Source: JBCDJI01 sp964351865 (GTDB lineage: Bacteria > Verrucomicrobiota > Verrucomicrobiia > Methylacidiphilales > JBCBYL01). From it: a stretch of DNA of 64,000 nt. This document shows positions 1-8,235 of the stretch, in pieces. The notes under the pieces were generated by a model. It searched no databases, was not told the origin of the DNA, and saw nothing but the letters and a program-made list of their open reading frames with translations. The DNA lies in NCBI GenBank assembly GCA_964351865.1, contig CAYGPJ010000014.1, positions 1 through 64,000 of the forward strand, written 5' to 3'. The translations under genes were made by a program, and so were the position numbers. Position 1 is the stretch's first letter, and each line of letters begins with the position of its first letter.

Positions 1-165
1 CATCTCGCCAATTTCCATCCCGGCGAGATGCAATCTCGCCCTACATTTATTTTCCACAGGTTCCCGTGTGAGAACTTAACTCGAAAATGCACTAAGCACC
101 AGTGCGGCCAGCATGTATTTCTAACTTGTTTAGTTTAGGCCCTGCCTAAAGCTTGCATCTCGGCT
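1..165. repeat. Truncated composite repeat region (REP-a with flanking sequence)
   Basis: The first 47 bases hold an inverted pair of the motif GGCGAGATGCAATCTCGCC next to CCCTACA. A stretch near 75-85 reads GTGTGAGAACTTAA, and 118-158 carries a string (TTTAGTTTAGG, CCTAAAGCTTGCATCT) that recurs inverted around 44250-44293. The same three modules occur together at 44177-44382, so this is one broken member of that family, cut by the window edge. Confidence 0.7.
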
Positions 166-193
166 TAGAGTATGTTGCCGCACGATGACGCCT

Positions 194-239
194 TAAAAGG
201 GACGGAGGAGTTCATGCATGAACTCCTCCGTCCCTTTTA
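194..239. repeat. 46-bp perfect palindrome, possible terminator
   Basis: Both 23-base arms pair without mismatch and without a loop around the centre CATG|CATG (216/217). The arm contains GGGACGGAG, also the core of the inverted repeat at 56845-56933. It lies just past the 3' end of the minus-strand gene ending at 273 and has A/T runs at its outer edge, so it could end transcription. Confidence 0.75.
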
Positions 240-272
240 TTCGACCCGAGTGACAAGACAGGCACCGCCTTA

Positions 273-1298
273 TCAATGCAACGCCCGCATGACGAGATGC
301 AGCAGGTCATTGCCCTTCAGCGGCTTCATCAGCACCTCTACCGGGATCTGCAGTTCTTCCAGCTCCGTCTCAAATTTTTCCGGCGGCATGCCGCTCATCA
401 GCACGACGGTGGAAGAAGCCAGTGCGGACTCCGCCTGCTTCAGGAATTCAATTCCGTTCATGCCCAGCATCGAGTAATCCGTAATGACCAGGCTGGGGGT
501 GTGCCGGCCCAGCCACGTGATAGCTTCCGTCGGCGAATTAAAAATCTCCACCTGGGTCATGCCGAGGGCATGCAGCGTCATAGAGACGGATTCGGCCACG
601 TCATTGTTGTCTTCGACGATCAGAGCGGTGTTGGTGTCCGCCTTGGAGCGAATTGGGTATAGCGAGTGTCGTTTGCGAAAGATCGGCAGCATCAGCGAGA
701 TCTGGGGCAACGTTCCGGAAGTATCGATAATGAAGTCTCCTCCCTGAAATTGCATCAGCGAGTGCATCATTTTCCAGAGTCCCGGGTCTGAGCTCATGTT
801 GCCAGCGCCGCTGATATTGATCACCGCAAAGCGACTGTGCTCATAATCTCCTGAATACACATCGATGAATAATTTCGGCGCTTCGTCTCCGGCATCCGCC
901 TGGAAGTGATGAATGACCTGCACCAGCGCCAGTTTCAGCGTCTCTGGCGAGGCATAGACCTGACATTCTTCGTGTACCTTCAACAGCAGCTCGTGGTGGG
1001 CACAACGCGTCAGGTCAGTAAATTGATTCTTCAGATGTTCCCCGATGGAAATCAGCTTCTTGGGATTCTCATGCTTCCCCAGTAAGGAGATCGCCCCGCG
1101 CATCACCGTGGCGCTCTCGGTACAGGCTGCCTCGATTTCCAGAAAAGCCCGATCCTGCCCCACTTTACCACGTAAAACGTCCAGCCGAGTCTGAATGACC
1201 ATCAGCGCGTTGCTCATATCATGAGACAGCAAGGTAATGGCATCATGATCTGAGATCGGATTTTGTGTGTTCCGAGGTAGATTAGGGTTAGTGCTCAC
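273..1298 (-). CDS. Histidine-kinase-like/response-regulator hybrid protein
   Basis: A 341-residue cytoplasmic signalling protein. The N-terminal part resembles a HisKA dimerisation helix with a candidate phospho-histidine (LLSHDMSN, H26). The middle (about 100-210) looks like a degenerate ATPase domain lacking the usual N, G1 and G2 boxes. The C-terminal 119 residues are a complete receiver domain: acidic pair near 229-230 (VEDNN), phospho-acceptor D274 (ITDYSMLGMNG), K325 (LMKPL). It has no sensor or output domain and no transmembrane segment. It may be a phosphotransfer or competitor protein rather than an active kinase; an ATPase domain too diverged to recognise by eye is possible. No partner gene is adjacent. 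Confidence 0.7.
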   Translation of the reverse strand: MSTNPNLPRNTQNPISDHDAITLLSHDMSNALMVIQTRLDVLRGKVGQDRAFLEIEAACTESATVMRGAISLLGKHENPKKLISIGEHLKNQFTDLTRCAHHELLLKVHEECQVYASPETLKLALVQVIHHFQADAGDEAPKLFIDVYSGDYEHSRFAVINISGAGNMSSDPGLWKMMHSLMQFQGGDFIIDTSGTLPQISLMLPIFRKRHSLYPIRSKADTNTALIVEDNNDVAESVSMTLHALGMTQVEIFNSPTEAITWLGRHTPSLVITDYSMLGMNGIEFLKQAESALASSTVVLMSGMPPEKFETELEELQIPVEVLMKPLKGNDLLHLVMRALH

Positions 1299-1472
1299 GC
1301 TGGTAATACTACCACCACTATTTATTTACCGCCAATGCGGAATATCCCCCATAGCTTCCCTTATTTTCAATGGGTTCCAGCGCCTGATTCAATGTTTTGC
1401 GTAAAGCGTACTCCTAGTGATGGCACAAAAGTACTTGTCTTTCACATGAAAACACGTAAAAATTAATTCCTC

Positions 1473-1832
1473 ATGAAAAAGTATGCATTCATTCTCGTGG
1501 CTGTTCTGATGACATCCCCTCTCTACGCGGACCTTCAAATGCCGCAAAAAGAAAATTTTTATGACCGCCTCGGCCATGGCCTGGCTAACATTTTCCTGGC
1601 TCCTTCCAACCTGCTCGACTCCCCTTACGAGCTGATGATGAGTGAAGGACCCACCGTCGGTGCCACTAAAGGCATGGTGCAAGGCGTGAGCCGCACGTTC
1701 ATGGATATCTTTGTCGGTGTAGCAGAAGTCGTCACTTCACCGTTCCCGGTCGAAAGCCTGAAATCACCGGCTTATGATTCACATGTGGTTGAAAAATATC
1801 CGCCTGCCGATCTCTACGATAACTGGTATTAA
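1473..1832 (+). CDS. Exosortase system-associated protein, TIGR04073 family
   Basis: A small exported protein of 119 residues. It starts with a clear signal peptide (MKKYAFILVAVLMTSPLYA) and then shows the family pattern: a KL/RLGHGLANIFLAPSNL-like stretch, a proline and acidic region, a glycine-rich helix (TVGATKGMVQGVSRTF) and a C-terminal tyrosine-rich end. Members occur in genomes with the exosortase/PEP-CTERM sorting system; the biochemical role is unknown. This fits the PEP-CTERM protein at 22018-22779. It stands alone and is followed by a strong terminator at 1852-1882. Confidence 0.8.
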   Translation: MKKYAFILVAVLMTSPLYADLQMPQKENFYDRLGHGLANIFLAPSNLLDSPYELMMSEGPTVGATKGMVQGVSRTFMDIFVGVAEVVTSPFPVESLKSPAYDSHVVEKYPPADLYDNWY

Positions 1833-1851
1833 GCTGCCACCGTATTTTTTC

Positions 1852-1882
1852 AAAAACCCCGTCCTTCCCGACGGGGTTTTTT
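1852..1882 (+). terminator. Rho-independent terminator
   Basis: Stem AAAAACCCCGTC / GACGGGGTTTTT with a short CTTCC-type loop followed by a T run, 19 bases after the stop of the TIGR04073 gene. It is A/T-flanked on both sides and may work in both directions. Confidence 0.9.
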
Positions 1883-2015
1883 CTTGTTCGCCGAAGCCTT
1901 GGCGAAGGCGGATGTCCCTTGATGTAGGGCGCAATTCTGCTCGTGCCATGAGCCGATCCTGTCATGCTCCCGAATCGGCACACCGCTTACCACTTATTGA
2001 CCTCTCTAGACTCCT

Positions 2016-3113
2016 ATGAAATCTCAACCCCCCACCATTGATGTCACCATTGAAGATCTCGCCTTCGGGGGCGACGGCGTGGCCCGCGTCGATGGCAAGG
2101 CCTGCTTCGTTCCCTTCACCATACCGGGCGATGTCTGCCGCATCCGCATCCGCGAAAGCCGGAAAAATTTTATGCGCGGTCGGCTGGTTGAAATACTCAC
2201 CCCGGCCCCTGATCGCACTAAACACAAATGCAGCGTCTTCGGTCACTGTGGCGGCTGCCAATACCAGCACATGACTTACGAGGCGGAGTGCCGCTTCAAA
2301 GAAAAGCAGGTGCTCGAAACCATGCGGCGGCTCGGCGGCATGGAAAACCCGCCACTCCAGCCGCTCATTCCCAGCCCGAAAGCCTACCGCTATCGCAATC
2401 GCATCCAGCTCCACATCGAGCAGGGCCAGGTCGGCTTCCGAGCGGGTGATGGCCACACGCTGGTGCCAATTCGGGAATGCCCCATCGCCTCGGATGACAT
2501 CAACGGTCAACTCAGAGACCTCAAACCGGCCGACATCCGCGGCCAGCGTAAGCTGGCCCTGTCCGATAGCGACACCGCCGCTGCGGGCTTCTCCCAGATC
2601 AATCGCTATCAGAACGAAACCCTGCTGCAACTGATCCAGCAAGCTTTCGCCGGAGCCCAAGGCCGGCTGATCGAACTCTACGCCGGCGGCGGCTTCTTCA
2701 CCGAAGTCTTGCAGCCGCAATTTGCCAGCATCTCCGCCGTTGAATGGGATTCCCGACTGGTCGAGCGCGCCCGCATCGCCTGCCCCGCCGTCGAGTGGCT
2801 GCACGAATCGGTCGAAGAAGCGACCCCCAAGCTGAACTGGCAAGGGGCGGGGGAGACTGAAGCTGGGCAGGAAAGCGAATTGTCCATCCTGGTGGATCCA
2901 CCCCGCGAAGGACTCGCTGCCAATGCGTTAGGTGACATCAAACATTCCAGTGCCAGTCGACTGGTTTATCTCTCCTGCAACCCCGCCACCCAGGCCCGCG
3001 ACCTCAAACAGCTCGCCCCCGAGTGGCACGTCACCAGCATCACCCCAATCGACCTCTTCCCCCAAACCGCCCACATCGAGTCGCTGGCCGTCTTAAGCAA
3101 GGATAAAAGGTAG
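2016..3113 (+). CDS. 23S rRNA (uracil-C5)-methyltransferase, RlmD/TrmA family
   Basis: An RNA m5U methyltransferase of the RumA/RlmD type. An N-terminal TRAM-like beta-barrel (about 1-62) is followed by an iron-sulfur cysteine set (C72, C78, C81 in KCSVFGHCGGC, and C155 in IRECPIA). The Rossmann domain has SAM motif I (ELYAGGGFFTE, 220-230), VDPPREGL (293-300) and the catalytic nucleophile C321 in YLSCNPATQARDL. The end, DLFPQTAHIESLAVL, is typical. At 365 residues it is shorter than E. coli RlmD (about 430). The exact target uridine cannot be told from sequence. Confidence 0.88.
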   Translation: MKSQPPTIDVTIEDLAFGGDGVARVDGKACFVPFTIPGDVCRIRIRESRKNFMRGRLVEILTPAPDRTKHKCSVFGHCGGCQYQHMTYEAECRFKEKQVLETMRRLGGMENPPLQPLIPSPKAYRYRNRIQLHIEQGQVGFRAGDGHTLVPIRECPIASDDINGQLRDLKPADIRGQRKLALSDSDTAAAGFSQINRYQNETLLQLIQQAFAGAQGRLIELYAGGGFFTEVLQPQFASISAVEWDSRLVERARIACPAVEWLHESVEEATPKLNWQGAGETEAGQESELSILVDPPREGLAANALGDIKHSSASRLVYLSCNPATQARDLKQLAPEWHVTSITPIDLFPQTAHIESLAVLSKDKR

Positions 3114-3138
3114 GGCGGTTTGTCTCAAACCGCTTTCC
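3112..3138 (+). repeat. REP-b copy
   Basis: GTAGGGCGGTTTGTCTCAAA followed by CCGCTTT, an imperfect hairpin directly after the methyltransferase stop. Near-identical copies are at about 21306-21332 and 44409-44435. Confidence 0.75.
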
Positions 3139-3257
3139 CCGTCAGTCAGAGGACAGAGGTCAGAGGTCAAGTGTCCCGATTTAGCGTTCTCGCTTATGAT
3201 ACCAAATCATACTAATAGCCCTTATTGATAAATGATCAGATATTTTTATCGGGGAAC

Positions 3258-3317
3258 TGTAGGGCAAGATTGCATCTTGCCGGTTGTCGTTCTGGCAAGA
3301 TGCAATCTTGCCCTACA
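3258..3317. repeat. REP-a inverted pair (60-bp hairpin)
   Basis: Two 24-base arms starting TGTAGGGCAAGATTGCATCT pair perfectly around a 12-base loop. Relatives lie at 1-47, about 1922-1940, 44203-44335, 57130-57165 and 63484-63556. The rest of the 3139-3621 gap contains nothing I recognise, including no B12 riboswitch upstream of nrdJ. Confidence 0.85.
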
Positions 3318-3621
3318 TCTCAGCACTTTTTGGTTGCCTCCTCGAATCCCTCCTAGGCCTGCCGCGCCACAGCCCTGAGCATGATGTTATCCAAGAGCCT
3401 GCCGAATGGTCGAAGGGCGACGGCGGGTAACCCCCTGTCATTCAGTACACTGCAAACCTTTTTGTACAGAACTGCTTAAAATTAGCTCCGCTCATTAAGC
3501 AAAAAATTCACCGTATATCGCAGCAATTGGGTTGCTTTCGCTTGTACATAAGCGAGTTTTGGCGTTTACTATTCCTCGTAGATTTTCAAAAATAACAACC
3601 CCACAGACCCTAAATTCGATT

Positions 3622-6600
3622 ATGCCGACCCTAGATTCCCTCACTGCCAAGACAGAGACCACCCCTCCGACCACCGAAAATACCTCCGGAGAATTCACCC
3701 TAGAACTCCGTGACGGACATCTCATTCTCCCGCAGCAGAAACCGAATCAGAACAACGGCACCCTCAAGATCGATCGCTTTTTCTCCTCCGAAGACGATCA
3801 CCCCTACGACCAGATCCAGTGGAAAAAGACCGACCTCGAGCTGAAGTCATGGGAAGACGGCTCCATCCGTTTCAAGCGCGATCAGGTCGAGCACCCCGCT
3901 CACTGGGATCACACTTCCGTGCTCGTCACCGCCGATAAATACCTCTTCGGCTCCGAGCCCGGCACCCCCGAGTTCGAAGGCAGCCTGCACCACGCCTTCG
4001 ACCGCATCGCCAACACCTACACCGTCTGGGCCTGGGAAGAAGGCTACATCAACGACCACGCCTCGCTGATCATTTTCAACGAAGAACTGAAATTCCTGCT
4101 GGTGCAACAGATCTGGGCTCCCAACTCCCCCGTCTGGTTCAACATCGGTCACTGGGAACAGTGGCGCTGGGGGCGTCCCGACCTGCGTGAGATCTTCCGC
4201 AACAAAGGCGCCGAAGCCTTCACCACCGACAACGACGAAAACATCGAAGCCGTCCCCACCACCCCGATGGAACACCCGCAGTGCTCTGCCTGCTTCCTGA
4301 CCGAAGTGAAGGATTCGATGGACTCGATCCTGGATCACCTCAAAACCGAAGGCCGCATCTTCTCCAACGGCTCTGGCGTCGGCATCAACCTCTCTTCCCT
4401 ACGCTCCTCTTACGAGCCCATCACCGGTAAGGGCAAATCCTCCGGACCGCTCAGCTTCGATCGCGGGTTCGACCGCATGGCCGGCTCCATCAAGTCCGGC
4501 GGCAAGACCCGTCGCGCCGCCCGCATGGTGCTGCTCTACTCGGATCATCCTGACATCTTTAACTTCATCGACGCCAAGGACAAACAGGAAGAGATCGGAA
4601 AGATCGTCCTGCGCGAGCACAACGTGCGTGTCCAGCTCGACGGCATGGCTGCTCAGGCGAAGACCCCCGCCGAGAAGATGGCCAAGCACATCCTGAATGC
4701 GCTGCCCAAGGTCAACAACGAGGTCTATTCGAAGTCGATGGACGGCCTGCTCTACGGCGAAACCCTCGGCCACCAGAATGCCAACCACTCCGTCTCGTTG
4801 AAAGGCGACTTCTGGCAAGCTTACAAATCCGGCAGCGACTACCAGACCCGCTGGGTCAGCGACCCCAAGAAGATCCACGAAACTTTCCCCGCCTCGCAGC
4901 TGCTCGACCGTATGTCCGCCGCCGCCCATGCCAACGCCGAACCCGGCGTGCACATGAACGACTGGATCAACCTGTGGAACCCCGTCAAAGCCGACGGCGA
5001 CATCTCCACCTCTAACCCGTGCTCCGAGTACCTGCACCTCAACAACACCAGTTGCAACCTCGCCTCCTTTAACGCCTACAGATTTCGTGATTCCGCCAAA
5101 GGCATTGATGCCAAGAAACTCGAGCAAGCCTGCTTCCTCGCCATGATCTGCGCCGACCTCAACGTCCAGCGCGGCGGCTTCCCGATTCCCGAGATCGCCG
5201 TCGGTACCCGTAAATACCGCACCACCGGCATCGGCTTCACCAACGTCGGTGGCCTGCTGATGTCGCTCGGTATCCCTTACGATTCCAACGACGGTCGCTA
5301 CCTCGCCGCCCAGATGGTGTCCACCCTCACCGCCGCCTGCTGGAAAGCCAGTGCCAGGATGGGAGAAGTGCTCGGCGCCTACAATCGCTTTGACTCCACC
5401 GAACGCGACCTGCGGGAGGTGCTCACTTTGCACCGTGCCTCGCACGAACTGCTCTCACGTCTCGATCAAAAAGACGCGCTGAGCGACATCTACTCCGAGT
5501 TCCGGGTGGAAAACCTGCCGCAGAGTCAGGGCCTGACCGGCCACGACGCCCTGCGCGCGCTGGAAACCTCCTTTGCTGGCGATGCCGTTAGTGAACGAGT
5601 CGTGAAGATCGCCGCCGGCCTGCGGGAAAACGGCTCCCAGCTCTGGACCGAAGTCTCCCTCTCCAAAGAATACCGCAATTCCTTCACCACCGTGCTGGCC
5701 CCTACCGGCACCATCAGTGCCCCGTTGGGAGCTTTGACCGCGGGCACCACCTCCGGCGAACCGGACTACAGCCTGATCAAAAATAAACAACTCTCCGGCG
5801 GCGGCTCCCTCCGCATGTTCAACTCGCTGGCGTTGGAAGGCCTCGAATTCCTCGGTTACACCCCGGACCAGATCCGCGAAGCGGCGCTGGAAGTGGCGGG
5901 GATCGACGGACTTGTCGTGGCCTGTGAAGACGATGAAGCCGTCATCCGCAAGCACGTCCTGCTCACACCTTCCTTCCAGTTCGGACCGGTGCGGGAAGCG
6001 ATCATTCATGCGCTGAGCGGCGACAACCCGTCCACCCCGGACGAACTGATCGCCCTGCGCGGCCAGAAATACGATCCCACCCTGAGCGAAGCCGAGTCGC
6101 TTATCTCCGGCGGCCTCGAGCACGTCGAATCCATTCCATGGTTGAAAAAAGAACACCTCGCCGTCTTCGATTGCGCAACCACCGCCGGTGACGGACAACG
6201 TTCCATCGTGCCGGCCGGACACCTCAAAATGCTGGGCGCGTTACAACCGTTCCTCTCCGGCTCCATGTCCAAAACTGTCAACCTGCCGCACAGCGCCACC
6301 GAAGCCGACATCAAGCAATGCTTCATCGACTGCCATGACCTCGGCGTCAAATGTATCGCCCTGTTCCGCGCCGACTCCAAAGCCATTTCGGTTTACTCCA
6401 CCGACACGCCGGAAGGTCGCAAGTGGAATCCGGAACGCATCTGGAAAGCGTTAGTCGTCAGTTGCCAGGAACAATTGGATGCCGAACTTCAGCACCATGC
6501 CAAACCCAAGCGGCGCAAGCTGCCGGGTCGCCGCATGAGCCAAACGGTGAAATTCGAAATCGGCGGCGGCCAGCAGGAAGGGTTTGTCACGGTTTCCACT

Positions 6601-7176
6601 TATCCGGACGGTCGCTGCGGAGAAATCTTCATGCGCATCGGTAAAGGCGGCACCTTCATCGCCGGCACCTTGGATGCGTTTGCCAAAGCCATCTCGATGC
6701 AGCTGCAATACGGGGTGCCCTTGGATGAAGTGATCGAATCCTTCAGCGGCATGGCCTTTGATCCGTCGGGCTTCTGTAAAGTCGGGGACGACGGCGAAGA
6801 AGAAACCACGTCAGAAATCCGCAGCGCCAGCAGCGCGATTGATTTAGTGATGAAAATCCTCGACTGGATGTTCCCCGCCGAAACCGACCGCAGATTGAGA
6901 GATCTCAACGCCTATGGAACTTATCAGGAAGAATTAAACCTTCCTGATCCAATCTTGAGCTCCGAGGCACGTAGAGTCTCGGTCCCGGCCTCGAAGAGTG
7001 TCGGGATATCAGGACATAATTCAGGAGGATTCTCAGAACCACCTTCCAATGGTTCTAAGACAAAGGGCGGAGCCATTTGTCCCAAATGCGGTCAAGTGAC
7101 GTATGTGCAGGATGGAAAGTGCAAGAGATGCATCAGTCCTTCTTGCGGGTATAAGGACGGAGGATGTGGGGAGTAG
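3622..7176 (+). CDS. nrdJ: Vitamin B12-dependent (class II) ribonucleotide reductase
   Basis: Adenosylcobalamin-dependent reductase making dNTP precursors in the cytoplasm. The 1184-residue length fits the long NrdJ form. I chose ATG 3622; the frame is open to a TTG at 3532, but those 30 residues look like untranslated sequence. Visible features are a redox cysteine (HPQCSACFL, about residue 220), GSGVGINLSS, the NPCSEYLHLNNTSCNL region holding radical/active-site residues (about 466-482), APTGTISAP (about 693), and a C-terminal zinc-ribbon-like tail with CPKCG, CKRC and CGYKDGGCGE. It is G/C-rich and codon-typical, unlike the AT-rich gene that starts 21 bases after its stop. Confidence 0.95.
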   Translation: MPTLDSLTAKTETTPPTTENTSGEFTLELRDGHLILPQQKPNQNNGTLKIDRFFSSEDDHPYDQIQWKKTDLELKSWEDGSIRFKRDQVEHPAHWDHTSVLVTADKYLFGSEPGTPEFEGSLHHAFDRIANTYTVWAWEEGYINDHASLIIFNEELKFLLVQQIWAPNSPVWFNIGHWEQWRWGRPDLREIFRNKGAEAFTTDNDENIEAVPTTPMEHPQCSACFLTEVKDSMDSILDHLKTEGRIFSNGSGVGINLSSLRSSYEPITGKGKSSGPLSFDRGFDRMAGSIKSGGKTRRAARMVLLYSDHPDIFNFIDAKDKQEEIGKIVLREHNVRVQLDGMAAQAKTPAEKMAKHILNALPKVNNEVYSKSMDGLLYGETLGHQNANHSVSLKGDFWQAYKSGSDYQTRWVSDPKKIHETFPASQLLDRMSAAAHANAEPGVHMNDWINLWNPVKADGDISTSNPCSEYLHLNNTSCNLASFNAYRFRDSAKGIDAKKLEQACFLAMICADLNVQRGGFPIPEIAVGTRKYRTTGIGFTNVGGLLMSLGIPYDSNDGRYLAAQMVSTLTAACWKASARMGEVLGAYNRFDSTERDLREVLTLHRASHELLSRLDQKDALSDIYSEFRVENLPQSQGLTGHDALRALETSFAGDAVSERVVKIAAGLRENGSQLWTEVSLSKEYRNSFTTVLAPTGTISAPLGALTAGTTSGEPDYSLIKNKQLSGGGSLRMFNSLALEGLEFLGYTPDQIREAALEVAGIDGLVVACEDDEAVIRKHVLLTPSFQFGPVREAIIHALSGDNPSTPDELIALRGQKYDPTLSEAESLISGGLEHVESIPWLKKEHLAVFDCATTAGDGQRSIVPAGHLKMLGALQPFLSGSMSKTVNLPHSATEADIKQCFIDCHDLGVKCIALFRADSKAISVYSTDTPEGRKWNPERIWKALVVSCQEQLDAELQHHAKPKRRKLPGRRMSQTVKFEIGGGQQEGFVTVSTYPDGRCGEIFMRIGKGGTFIAGTLDAFAKAISMQLQYGVPLDEVIESFSGMAFDPSGFCKVGDDGEEETTSEIRSASSAIDLVMKILDWMFPAETDRRLRDLNAYGTYQEELNLPDPILSSEARRVSVPASKSVGISGHNSGGFSEPPSNGSKTKGGAICPKCGQVTYVQDGKCKRCISPSCGYKDGGCGE

Positions 7177-7197
7177 GTAGTATACCTATCAACTTTA

Positions 7198-8235
7198 ATG
7201 ATTCCTGCCGCGGCAAACCTAGTAGGTGAAGAGCTTCCAAATGGCTGGAAGGTAACCAAATTAGTTACTCCTCCAGCGTTTGGAACAGGGGGGAGTTTTT
7301 CTTACTCTTACGAGGTAGTAAACGAGTCGAATAAAAAGGCTTTTTTAAAGGCATTGGATTTTTCCTCGGCACAGTCTACACCTGATCCCGCCCGCACTTT
7401 ACAGGCAATGACGGAAGCCTTTAACTACGAGAGAGACCTTCTGACTGCATGCGGAGAAAAAAAATTGAGCAGGGTAGTAAAAGCGTTAGAAGATGGAAAA
7501 GTAAACGTGCAGGGTTCAAGCGGGTTTGAAACTATCCAATACATTATCTTTGAAAAAGCAGATGGAGATGTTCATCGTTATTTTGAAAAAAATGGTGAAT
7601 TTAACTTACTCTGGATATGCAAAACACTCCATGGTGTTGCAACGGGAATTAGGCAGTTACACGGCATTGGAATTGCACATCAAGATATAAAGCCCTCGAA
7701 CGTATTATTATTTGATGAAGACCATTCTAAAATAAGTGATATGGGCTGTGCCTCTCAAAAAAACGGTGCTGGACCGAGAGACCACATGCGTGTGGCAGGT
7801 GACCCTACACATGCGCCTCCAGAGTTTTCTTACAATTATATCATAAATGATTGGAGCAAAAGAAGAGCCGCATGCGATCTCTATCATTTGGGGAGTTTGG
7901 CGGTATATTTTGTAATGTATACAAACATGAATGCGGCAATGTTTGCGCATTTACCTCGCTCATATCATCCAGCTTTTTGGGGAGGCGAATATAATGAAGT
8001 TTTACCATACCTCAGAGAATCGATGGAAACAGTGGTCTCTGATATCGAAGCCGATATTCCAGAGATAATTCGGAACGAGTTTATTATAAACATTAGATAT
8101 TTATGTGAACCAGACCCATCAGAAAGAGGTCATCCACTTGAAAGACTTGAAAATAGAAATAAATACTCTTTAGAGAAGTTTATCAGTAGTTACGACTTAA
8201 TGGCTAAGAAACTTGAGTACAGTATAATTAAGTAA
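7198..8235 (+). CDS. Serine/threonine protein kinase-like protein
   Basis: A 345-residue cytoplasmic Hanks-type kinase. It has a glycine-rich loop (GTGGSFSYSYEV, 29-40), ATP-binding lysine K51 (AFLKAL), catalytic loop HQDIKPSNVLL (161-171, D163) and a DMG in place of DFG (D181), followed by a GDPTHAPPEF segment acting as the APE region. All catalytic residues are present, so it should be active. It has no membrane segment or sensor domain. The next gene starts within its stop codon (TAATG), so the two are translationally coupled. Base composition is far more AT-rich than nrdJ, suggesting acquisition by transfer. It is the first gene of a putative kinase-TPR-nuclease operon; its substrate is unknown. 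Confidence 0.85.
   Translation: MIPAAANLVGEELPNGWKVTKLVTPPAFGTGGSFSYSYEVVNESNKKAFLKALDFSSAQSTPDPARTLQAMTEAFNYERDLLTACGEKKLSRVVKALEDGKVNVQGSSGFETIQYIIFEKADGDVHRYFEKNGEFNLLWICKTLHGVATGIRQLHGIGIAHQDIKPSNVLLFDEDHSKISDMGCASQKNGAGPRDHMRVAGDPTHAPPEFSYNYIINDWSKRRAACDLYHLGSLAVYFVMYTNMNAAMFAHLPRSYHPAFWGGEYNEVLPYLRESMETVVSDIEADIPEIIRNEFIINIRYLCEPDPSERGHPLERLENRNKYSLEKFISSYDLMAKKLEYSIIK

Noticed and set aside
1962..2843. Minus-strand ORF of 293 codons over the methyltransferase gene
   Set aside because: Antisense to the RlmD-type gene, with no recognisable domain and biased composition.
3319..3621. Possible B12 riboswitch before nrdJ
   Set aside because: I looked for a B12-box-like conserved core and saw none. 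A formal covariance search could still find a diverged one.
4399..5445. Long minus-strand ORF inside nrdJ (348 codons)
   Set aside because: It is the shadow of a G/C-rich gene: low-complexity Gly/Val/Glu composition, no motif, and the plus-strand reading is an unmistakable NrdJ.
5455..6222. Another long minus-strand ORF inside nrdJ
   Set aside because: Same reason; it is antisense to conserved NrdJ sequence.
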